NCBI GenBank assembly: GCA_019623805.1
Contig: CP053680.1
Span: 2,830,001-2,894,000 of the forward strand
DNA length: 64,000 nucleotides
DNA from: Gammaproteobacteria bacterium (ex Lamellibrachia satsuma)
GTDB taxonomy: Bacteria > Pseudomonadota > Gammaproteobacteria > Chromatiales > Chromatiaceae
Reading direction: 5' to 3'
In this document: in pieces, positions 57,412 through 64,000 of the stretch
How the letters are laid out: the number at the start of each line of letters is the position of its first letter
Position numbering within the stretch: the first letter of the stretch is position 1
Position numbers and translations under genes: made by a program
The notes under the pieces: generated by a model
Told to the model about the DNA's origin: nothing
Databases searched by the model: none
Seen by the model: the letters and a program-made list of their open reading frames with translations, nothing else

Positions 57412-60400
57412 ATGACCGTTGACTCGCTAAAAAAAATCATAACCGCCAGGCTGAAATCGAGGCGTTTTTTGGCTGTAACGGGTGGGTTCACGCTGCTCAT
57501 CATTGGTGTACTCGTCTTTATCCCGTTTGGCATACAAATGGGCATCAGCAGCTATATGCTCGATCATGGGATACGAAAGGTGGAGATCGAGGATGTCGAT
57601 TTCAATCCCTTTAGCGGCCGTTTCCATCTGCGTGGACTCTCCGCCATAGGAGAGGGAGAACGACGTGTGGAGTTGAAGCATTGCAGCGCGGAGATTGTCT
57701 GGCATTTCCTCTTCAGTCGCCGCGCCCGGCTTCGTATGGTTGAAGTCGATGGCCTGCAGCTCGGCATGGAGCAGAAGGCGGAGGGCGTGGTGCACTTTGG
57801 CGGTATCGTGATACGCACCCTTGGCGGCGAGGCCATGGGTGGAGAGGGAGAGCCTTGGGGATTTGCGATTGATCAATTGAAGATTGTCAACACGACGGTC
57901 AAGTATACCAACGGCGATTTTAACAGCGAACTGGCGATCGATCGTCTCCGGCTTGAAGATGTGGTGAGTTGGAAACCTCAACGCACAGCTCGATTCAACC
58001 TCTCCGGCAAGCTCAATCAGGTGCCTCTTATGCTAGCGGGGGAGAGCCGGCCGTTTGTTGACGAACCTTGGGTTTCGGGACAATTGGAGCTGGCCCAGAT
58101 TTTACTGGATCCGATTCAGACGTTGGTCTCGGAGAGTGTGCCCCGGTTAAAAGGCAAGTTAACCATCGACAGCGCCTTCAAAGTCGAACTTAAACCGGAA
58201 GGTCGATTCCACTGGAGTACCAATGGCAACCTGGGCACGGATGCTCTCCAGCTAATGACGCCTTGGGTTGAGGTGGCAGACAAATCGACCCGATGGGACG
58301 GCACCATACAGGGTGGTTGGTCCTCTGCGGCAGGATTGGAACTGGATCTGGACGGCAGTCTCAATCATCAAATGACCGAGGTGGATCTACCCAACCCTGT
58401 AATGAAGATAGCGAGTGGTGCAACCCGTTGGAAGGGGAGGGTTCAACTGACTCAGGGTCCTCAAGGCCTGCATCTGCAGGTGTTTGGGGATCTCGGATTG
58501 CAGCAGACGAAAATGGATGGCCGTGCCTCTGATTTGGGAGAGGCGGCTACAGAGGCGGTAGAGATCAGCGGTTTGGACCTCAAACTTGCCATTGATAAGG
58601 CGGGACAGCTTGAACTCTCCAATCGGGCCAAGGTGATGACAAGTCAGCTGCAGCTTTCTGATCCGCAGAATGCCCTCTCACTGGAAAAGATGAACTGGCA
58701 GGGAGATGTGGCGCTGAAAGGCCAGGCGCTCAAGGTCGAAGGGGATATGGATTTGGGTCACCTGCTGATCAACAGTGCGAGTGAACAGCAGGCGCAGATT
58801 GCGGTTGCTGCCCTGAAACTCGGCAAGCTGCGGTTTAAGATGGACAGAAATGAGGCGGGGGGACTGCAGCTCTCGAATCACAGCGATCTGCGGGTGGATG
58901 GGGTGGACCTCTCCATTCCACAGGGGGCGGTGCAGTTGGCGGGGGTGCTTTGGTCAGGAGATTTCTCTCTGGATCAACCTGATCCGCAGATGGCAGCCCT
59001 GACATTGATAACAGAGGGCCGCCTGGGGTTGAAATCACTTGAGGGAAATCTGCCTGATCCGGGAATGGCGCTGGCCAATGAGCAGTTTGAGTGGAATGGC
59101 CGATTTGCGCTGCAGACCGGCGATGAAGCGCCGGTTGTCACTGCAGCGGGTAGTTCACAACTCGATGGCATCAACTTTCGCGACACCCGCAGTCAAGTGG
59201 TCTTGTTTTCCTTGGAGCAGCTGAAGATGACGGAGGTGGCCATAACCGAGGGTAACCGCCTGGCCATGACAGAGACCGCTTTCAAAGGGCTGGAACTCTC
59301 TGCGCCCGTAGAGCAGGAGGGAGAACGTATCCTGTTCACTGAATCGATCCATCTCCGTGACTGGTCATTTTCGATGGAGGACGGATTAATCATAAAACAG
59401 ATCGAAAAACAGGGCATTGAAAAGACCCTGAGAAGATCCGGAAAGGGGCACTGGAATGTTGTCGTCTTCCAGGAGCTGATGACTGAGCTGTTGACGGGAG
59501 AGGCAGGCAAGATCGATGCCGAAGCACAGCCTGCGGTTTCGATTCAGGAAGTCGAGCAGAAACTGGAGGAGACCGAAGAAAAACCGGCGCAGCCTGAGCA
59601 GAAAATAGAGGGGGCTGTCGAAATGCCGCTGCCGATTGTGATCGATCAGATCGTCTGGCAGGGGGAGAATAAAATCCATGTGCGGGACGATTTTGTCGAT
59701 CCTCCCTTTGCCATGACGACAATCATCGAAGCTTTCGAGGTAGAGGGAATAGACAGTACCCAACCGGAGAAGCTGACCAGTCTCAATCTTAACGCCAATC
59801 TTGGCAGGCACACCCGTTTCACATTGGATGCTGAGTACACACCTTTTTATCGCCCTCCCAGCGGTCATGTTAAAGGTAAGATCGATGCGTTTGAGCTGCC
59901 TAAGGTCTCCCCTTATTCAGGAGACACCATAGGTTACAACATGGATAGCGGCGAGTTGGATCTGACCATGGACTTCAATCTCGACAAGGGACAGATTGCG
60001 GCGGACAACAAGATTGAAATCAACAGGCTTGAGGTTTCTCCGGTGAGTGACGAAAAGGCGCAGAAACTCACTGCAAAGATCTCCATGCCGCTGGATACCG
60101 CCCTCGGCATACTGGAGGATAAAAACGACAATATCGTATTGAATATTCCCGTCTCCGGGGAGATGGGTAATCTCCAGATAGACCCCAGCGATGTGATTTC
60201 GATTGCGTTGGGTAAGGCTATCAAGACGGGTGCGCTGGCCACGCTTGGCGCAGCATTTTTTCCCTATGGAACGGCGATAGCAATTGCCACACATTTGGCA
60301 GACAGCAATTCGGCGATCCGCCTGGATCCGGTCGCTTTTGCAGCAGCCTCCGGGGAGTTGGAAGGTGAACATCGAAAATATCTGCAAAAGGTGGCTGAAG

Positions 60401-60834
60401 TGCTGAAGTCACGCCCGGGCATCGCCATTAAGCTATGTGGTTTTGCCACAGAAGCAGATCGAGTCGAGTTTGATCGTCGGAGTCAGGAGGCGTGGCAGAC
60501 CAAGGTTGATGCGGCCAAGGCAGAAGCGGCCAAGGCAGAAGCGGCCAAGGCAGAAGCGGCCAAGGCAGATACGACAAAAGTTGCAGTAAAAGACGATAAA
60601 TCTACAGTAAAAGATGGCAAAAAGACGAAAAAGACGAAAAAGGCGATCAAGCTGCCCCCCAAGCCCAAGCCCGTCACAAACGAGAAGTTGCTGGAGTTGG
60701 CGCGCCAGAGGGCAGAATCGGTGGAGGATTTTCTGGTCAGCAAGCATGCTGTCGATCCCAGCCGGACTGCCGTGTGTCGTCCGGAGTTGGATAAGGATGC
60801 GAAGGCAGCGCCCCGTGTGGATGTTTTGATCTAA
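57412..60834 (+). CDS. DUF748 (AsmA-superfamily) protein
   Basis: This 1140-residue protein has one N-terminal transmembrane helix (about 20-42, FLAVTGGFTLLIIGVLVFIP). A long chain of beta-rich DUF748 repeats follows, and a C-terminal domain with weak OmpA-like features (LKSRPGIAIKLCGFATEAD). These proteins are thought to bridge the periplasm and move lipids to the outer membrane. The tail holds a low-complexity AKAEA repeat and a Lys-rich stretch. An AAGGA lies eight bases before the ATG. The next gene is a sigma-54 activator. Confidence 0.9.
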   Translation: MTVDSLKKIITARLKSRRFLAVTGGFTLLIIGVLVFIPFGIQMGISSYMLDHGIRKVEIEDVDFNPFSGRFHLRGLSAIGEGERRVELKHCSAEIVWHFLFSRRARLRMVEVDGLQLGMEQKAEGVVHFGGIVIRTLGGEAMGGEGEPWGFAIDQLKIVNTTVKYTNGDFNSELAIDRLRLEDVVSWKPQRTARFNLSGKLNQVPLMLAGESRPFVDEPWVSGQLELAQILLDPIQTLVSESVPRLKGKLTIDSAFKVELKPEGRFHWSTNGNLGTDALQLMTPWVEVADKSTRWDGTIQGGWSSAAGLELDLDGSLNHQMTEVDLPNPVMKIASGATRWKGRVQLTQGPQGLHLQVFGDLGLQQTKMDGRASDLGEAATEAVEISGLDLKLAIDKAGQLELSNRAKVMTSQLQLSDPQNALSLEKMNWQGDVALKGQALKVEGDMDLGHLLINSASEQQAQIAVAALKLGKLRFKMDRNEAGGLQLSNHSDLRVDGVDLSIPQGAVQLAGVLWSGDFSLDQPDPQMAALTLITEGRLGLKSLEGNLPDPGMALANEQFEWNGRFALQTGDEAPVVTAAGSSQLDGINFRDTRSQVVLFSLEQLKMTEVAITEGNRLAMTETAFKGLELSAPVEQEGERILFTESIHLRDWSFSMEDGLIIKQIEKQGIEKTLRRSGKGHWNVVVFQELMTELLTGEAGKIDAEAQPAVSIQEVEQKLEETEEKPAQPEQKIEGAVEMPLPIVIDQIVWQGENKIHVRDDFVDPPFAMTTIIEAFEVEGIDSTQPEKLTSLNLNANLGRHTRFTLDAEYTPFYRPPSGHVKGKIDAFELPKVSPYSGDTIGYNMDSGELDLTMDFNLDKGQIAADNKIEINRLEVSPVSDEKAQKLTAKISMPLDTALGILEDKNDNIVLNIPVSGEMGNLQIDPSDVISIALGKAIKTGALATLGAAFFPYGTAIAIATHLADSNSAIRLDPVAFAAASGELEGEHRKYLQKVAEVLKSRPGIAIKLCGFATEADRVEFDRRSQEAWQTKVDAAKAEAAKAEAAKAEAAKADTTKVAVKDDKSTVKDGKKTKKTKKAIKLPPKPKPVTNEKLLELARQRAESVEDFLVSKHAVDPSRTAVCRPELDKDAKAAPRVDVLI
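60511..60570 (+). repeat. 15-bp tandem repeat inside the DUF748 gene
   Basis: GCGGCCAAGGCAGAA repeats three times in frame with a fourth copy ending GCAGAT, encoding AAKAE units. Such repeats can change in copy number by replication slippage and lengthen or shorten the linker without frameshift. Confidence 0.9.
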
Positions 60835-60863
60835 GGCATTTCACACAGTTCTTGAAATGAATT

Positions 60864-61838
60864 ATGATGTCCGCCATGAATATTCAGAATCAGACCATGC
60901 TAGGGGCAGCACCAGAGTTTCAGACGGTGCTGCGTGCAGCCAGAATCGTTGCCGCCACAGACGCTACTGTGCTGGTGACCGGTGAGAGCGGTACCGGCAA
61001 GGAGTTGCTGGCTAACGCGTTACACCGCTACAGTCGGCGTTCCGATAAGGCCTTCGTGACCGTCAACTGCGCGGCTCTGCCGGAGCATCTGGCTGAGTCG
61101 GAGCTTTTCGGCCATCGCAAGGGTGCTTTTACCGATGCGGTTCAGGACGAAATGGGCAAGGTGAAAGCGGCTGATGGTGGTACGCTTTTTCTGGATGAGG
61201 TGGGGGAACTGCCCCACTCGATTCAATCGAAGCTGCTGCGGTTTATCGATTCGGGTGAGTGTCAGGCCGTGGGTTACCCTAAGGCTGAAAAACTGAATGT
61301 CCGGGTGATTGCCGCGACAAACAGGGATCTTGGCAAGGCGGTAAAAGAGGGCAGTTTTCGTCAGGATCTCTACTACAGGCTCTATGTCGTTCCCCTGGAA
61401 CTGCCTGCATTGCGTGAACGTCCGGGTGATGTGGAACTGCTGTTCAACAGGCTGACGGAAGAATTGTCAGACCAGTACAGTCTTGATGCACCAAACTACA
61501 GTCGCTCCGTCTTGAAAGTTCTGCGTCGCTACAGCTGGCCGGGAAATGTCCGTGAGCTGAAGAATTTCTGCGAAAGGATGCTGATCCTGTTTAGCGGTCG
61601 GGCGGTCCAGCCTGAAAACCTGCCGAGGGAGTTCCGCCATGAGGTGATTCCCCAGTCGCAGCAGCGCGGTGATTTTGTCTTGCCTGCTGCTGGCTTGAAT
61701 ATGGATGAACTGGAAGCCAACCTGATTCGCCAGGCGTTGAGTCGGACACTGGGGAACCGAAGCAAGGCGGCGCGTATGCTTGGACTCAGTCGAGATACTC
61801 TGCTGTACCGCATCAAGAAGTATGCAATAGAAAGCTAA
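60864..61838 (+). CDS. Sigma-54-dependent activator without sensor domain
   Basis: This 324-residue protein consists only of the AAA+ domain (Walker A GESGTGKE, about residues 8-240; Walker [10 protein letters not shown]) and a C-terminal Fis-type helix-turn-helix ([20 protein letters not shown]). The sigma-54 contact loop reads GAFTDA rather than the usual GAFTGA, a variant that may alter promoter opening. PspF has the same sensorless layout and is controlled by an inhibitor protein. The DUF748 gene immediately upstream and the ABC transporter downstream are plausible targets. Confidence 0.93.
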   Translation: MMSAMNIQNQTMLGAAPEFQTVLRAARIVAATDATVLVTGESGTGKELLANALHRYSRRSDKAFVTVNCAALPEHLAESELFGHRKGAFTDAVQDEMGKVKAADGGTLFLDEVGELPHSIQSKLLRFIDSGECQAVGYPKAEKLNVRVIAATNRDLGKAVKEGSFRQDLYYRLYVVPLELPALRERPGDVELLFNRLTEELSDQYSLDAPNYSRSVLKVLRRYSWPGNVRELKNFCERMLILFSGRAVQPENLPREFRHEVIPQSQQRGDFVLPAAGLNMDELEANLIRQALSRTLGNRSKAARMLGLSRDTLLYRIKKYAIES

Positions 61839-61864
61839 TCCGGTTTAATACTCCACCCTGAAGC

Positions 61865-61882
61865 CACCGGCTTTTGCCGGTG
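61865..61882 (+). terminator. Hairpin after the sigma-54 activator gene
   Basis: CACCGGC, a TTTT loop and GCCGGTG form a 7-bp stem 27 bp after the stop. There is no T-tract downstream, so termination strength is doubtful. Confidence 0.4.
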
Positions 61883-62042
61883 AGTGTCCACAGGTGCACG
61901 CCTAACCTGATCCACGTCTGCCTTAAAGTCCTCCAAAATTCCTTCATACAGATTTTAGCAATCTGATTTTTCAGGTGACTGCTCTCATACGACTGATCAT
62001 TTCGTGAAAAACAGGTCATTTGCCACACTCTTCATTTCTTTT

Positions 62043-62059
62043 TTGGCAGACTGATTGTT
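62043..62059 (+). promoter_or_regulatory. Possible sigma-54 promoter
   Basis: TTGGCAGACTGATTGTT keeps the GG-N10-G spacing of a -24/-12 promoter, but the -12 element has GT where GC is expected. It precedes the small protein and ABC transporter genes, next to a sigma-54 activator gene. Confidence 0.3.
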
Positions 62060-62134
62060 GTCAATGAGCAGCTGTATTCCGGCACTCTAGACTGGTCGCT
62101 ATCCACACCATTTATAATAGTGATTACGCAGTCA

Positions 62135-62425
62135 ATGAGGCGATCAAACACACTTCTGATAGTTTTTTTCAGCGCTGTTCTGTGCCTGATTTTCACCCTT
62201 GTGGATGCGGAACTTCTCCGTCAATCGGCAACTGCGGATCTGCAACATCGTTCAGCCCTGGTGGCGGAGTTGGGATTGACTGACTTGGCCTTGTTCACCG
62301 AAGCACGTTATACGCGTCACCCGAGTCAGTCGGATCTGCATTCAGCGTTTCAGGATCATCCGATGGCTTTGGAGCACTTTCCCAGCGGCTCATTGATTTT
62401 TCCCCCTCAGAGGTTTGGTCGGTGA
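62135..62425 (+). CDS. Small membrane-anchored protein of unknown function
   Basis: From ATG 62135 the protein has 96 residues with one N-terminal hydrophobic helix (LLIVFFSAVLCLIFTLV) and a soluble part that may be periplasmic. A GTG at 62120 is an alternative start. No family is recognised. The stop overlaps the permease start by four bases (GTGA), so it is translationally coupled to the ABC transporter and may be a subunit or substrate of it. Confidence 0.7.
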   Translation: MRRSNTLLIVFFSAVLCLIFTLVDAELLRQSATADLQHRSALVAELGLTDLALFTEARYTRHPSQSDLHSAFQDHPMALEHFPSGSLIFPPQRFGR

Positions 62426-63555
62426 TCGATTTTTTCCGCAAACAGAAGTATCTGATCGACTTTACCCTGGCTTCACTGTTACGGCGTAAAGGTAAAAATT
62501 TTGGTCTCCTGTTTGTCTATACGCTCATAGTCTTCATGCTTGCCTCTGTCATGCTGTTTACCCATGCGCTGCGACATGAGGCAGGGATCATTTTACAGCA
62601 GTCACCGGAGATCATTCTTCAACGCATGGTGGCCGGTCGGCACGCCTTGATGCCTGCGGACTATCTGGATCGCATTGGCCGGTTGCGTGGCGTGGTGGAG
62701 AAGAAAGGGCGTCTTTGGGGGTATTTCTACGATCCCGCGGTAAAGGCCAACTACACCATGATGGTGGATGAAACAAAGGGACTTTCCACCACGGAAACGA
62801 TCATTGGAGCGGCTATCGCACGTACTCGGGGGGTCGGTATCGGAGACTGGATCACTTTCCGCTCCCACGATGGTGAGGCCTACTCCTTTCAGGTGACAGA
62901 TATACTCGATACGGTGTCGGAACTGGTCAGCGCAGATCTGGTTTTTCTCTCTGAGAAGGCCTATCGGGTCACGTTTGGCGTTCCTGACGGTTACTTTACC
63001 GATCTTGTGCTGTCGGTGCGCAACCCGCGAGAGGTTCAAAAGATCGCGGAGAAGCTCTCGCTGAAACTGCCGGATACGCGTCCCATCCTGCGTGAAGAGG
63101 TGTTGCGTACCTACGACAGCATCTTCTCCTGGCGCCAGGGCATTGTTTTTGTCCTGTTGGCCGGTGCGGTGCTTGCCTTTGTGATCTTTGCCTGGGACAA
63201 GGCGTCTGGTCTCAGCGCGGAAGAGAAGCGGGAGATCGGCATCCTGAAAGCGGTGGGTTGGGAGACCGGAGATGTATTAAGGATGAAGTTCTGGGAGGGG
63301 GCCATTGTCTCGCTTGCCGCTTTTATTATTGGGTATCTGGCTGCCTATGCCCACGTCTTTTACGGGTCGGCCAGTCTGTTTGAACCGGTGCTCAAGGGCT
63401 GGGCCGTGCTCTATCCCGATTTTCAGCTGACGCCATTTATCGATGGCATGCAGGTGGCAACGCTCTTCTTCTTTACGGTCTTTCCCTACACCGTGGCAAC
63501 CATCATCCCAATATGGCAAGCCTCGATCACCGACCCCGATGCGATTATGCGGTAG
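62422..63555 (+). CDS. ABC transporter permease, FtsX/MacB type
   Basis: This 377-residue protein has one N-terminal TM helix (about 25-48), a large extracytoplasmic domain (about 50-235) and three C-terminal TM helices carrying the FtsX-like domain (EEKREIGILKAVGWETGDVL). This layout fits the MacB/LolC/FtsX group, which handles lipoproteins, peptides or cell-wall signals by mechanotransmission. A GTG start overlaps the upstream gene. The ATPase follows after 6 bp. Confidence 0.88.
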   Translation: MIDFFRKQKYLIDFTLASLLRRKGKNFGLLFVYTLIVFMLASVMLFTHALRHEAGIILQQSPEIILQRMVAGRHALMPADYLDRIGRLRGVVEKKGRLWGYFYDPAVKANYTMMVDETKGLSTTETIIGAAIARTRGVGIGDWITFRSHDGEAYSFQVTDILDTVSELVSADLVFLSEKAYRVTFGVPDGYFTDLVLSVRNPREVQKIAEKLSLKLPDTRPILREEVLRTYDSIFSWRQGIVFVLLAGAVLAFVIFAWDKASGLSAEEKREIGILKAVGWETGDVLRMKFWEGAIVSLAAFIIGYLAAYAHVFYGSASLFEPVLKGWAVLYPDFQLTPFIDGMQVATLFFFTVFPYTVATIIPIWQASITDPDAIMR

Positions 63556-63561
63556 TTGCAG

Positions 63562-64000
63562 ATGCTCATTGAACTGACTGATATCAAGAAGGCCTTTAAC
63601 CAGGGCCGGCCAAATGAGTTTTGGGCTATCCAAGGTGTTTCCCTGAAGATTGAACCCAACAAGGTCACCTGTCTTAAAGGGGCGAGTGGTTCCGGTAAGA
63701 CCACGCTGCTCTCCATGATCGGTTGTCTCTCGCGGCCGACCAGTGGCCGTATTCAGCTTGGGGATCGAACCATCTCCGGTCTGCCGGAACGTTTTCTGAC
63801 TGATATCAGGCGCCATACCTTTGGTTTTATCTTCCAAAAATTCAATCTGATCCAGGGTCTGAGCGTGCTGGAAAACATCATGCTGCCAGCCTATCCGCTT
63901 GCGCCTGACCATAAGGTCTTGGTGGAGTCGGCACACCGTCTGCTGGATCACTTCAACCTGAGCAGCAAGGCCGATAACCCAGTGGAGTGGCTATCTGGTG
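63562..64000 (+). CDS. ABC transporter ATP-binding protein, MacB/LolD type (partial)
   Basis: The visible 146 residues start MLIELTDIKKAFNQG and include Walker A (GASGSGKTT), the Q-loop FIFQKFNLIQGLSVLENI and the beginning of the signature motif (WLSG) at the window edge. With the permease upstream it forms a MacB/LolD-type exporter. The 3' end lies outside the window. Confidence 0.92.
   Translation, partial: MLIELTDIKKAFNQGRPNEFWAIQGVSLKIEPNKVTCLKGASGSGKTTLLSMIGCLSRPTSGRIQLGDRTISGLPERFLTDIRRHTFGFIFQKFNLIQGLSVLENIMLPAYPLAPDHKVLVESAHRLLDHFNLSSKADNPVEWLSG

Overview
The window is bacterial chromosome, densely coded on both strands, and most likely from a gammaproteobacterium of the sulfur-oxidising, often symbiotic, lineage (Sedimenticola, Endoriftia, Thiodiazotropha and relatives). 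That placement is inferred from protein resemblance and gene order: zapD-yacG, rppH next to ptsP, hisBHAFIE running into tatABC, a cytoplasmic group 3b NiFe hydrogenase, a one-chain pyruvate:ferredoxin oxidoreductase and a NapC-type cytochrome. No rRNA or tRNA gene was found that could settle it.

Layout. 1-6.7 kb: a tetraheme NapC/NirT cytochrome with an ankyrin protein, a metallo-hydrolase/thioredoxin pair, a TlpA-like thioredoxin, zapD and yacG, and a dihydroorotate-dehydrogenase-like flavoprotein. 6.9-10.5 kb: nifJ. 10.6-13.5 kb: a lipoprotein and an RstAB-like two-component system whose sensor domain is duplicated. 13.7-18.6 kb: a group 3b hydrogenase operon (beta, gamma, delta, alpha, protease) split by a roughly 410-bp MITE-like element. 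18.8-24.5 kb: a Ser/Thr kinase-HDOD-GAF protein, a DUF3616-like protein, a secreted cupredoxin-like protein and a B12-binding radical SAM enzyme.

24.9-38.3 kb is a complete type I-E CRISPR-Cas locus transcribed leftward: cas3, cse1, cse2, cas7, cas5, cas6e, an embedded VapBC-type toxin-antitoxin pair, cas1, cas2, an AT-rich leader, and an array of 66 nearly perfect 29-bp repeats with 65 spacers. A perfect boxA antitermination word overlaps the last codons of cas2, just ahead of the leader. A Tat-exported HIRAN protein lies immediately upstream of cas3.

39-45.3 kb: small hypothetical proteins, a HAD phosphatase, rppH, ptsP, a secreted metallo-hydrolase and rubrerythrin. 45.5-51.3 kb: hisB, hisH, hisA, hisF, hisI, hisE, then tatA, tatB and a tatC with a long acidic C-terminal extension. 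51.5-57 kb: a pentapeptide-repeat protein, a two-helix potassium channel, a LysR regulator with a PfkB sugar kinase, a Sel1/SPOR protein, and a large lipoprotein with a cadherin-like domain and a fibronectin-III-like domain. 57.4-64 kb: a 1140-residue DUF748 protein, a sigma-54 activator without a sensor domain, and an FtsX/MacB-type ABC transporter that runs off the end.

Intergenic spaces carry several families of short palindromic repeats: REP-like pairs, a GTAGGGTGCGC hairpin family and a TGTCAT-ended family. The strongest observations for follow-up are the boxA overlapping cas2, the VapBC module inside the cas operon, the near-identical neighbouring spacers, the MITE inside the hydrogenase operon, the extended TatC and the duplicated RstB-type sensor.
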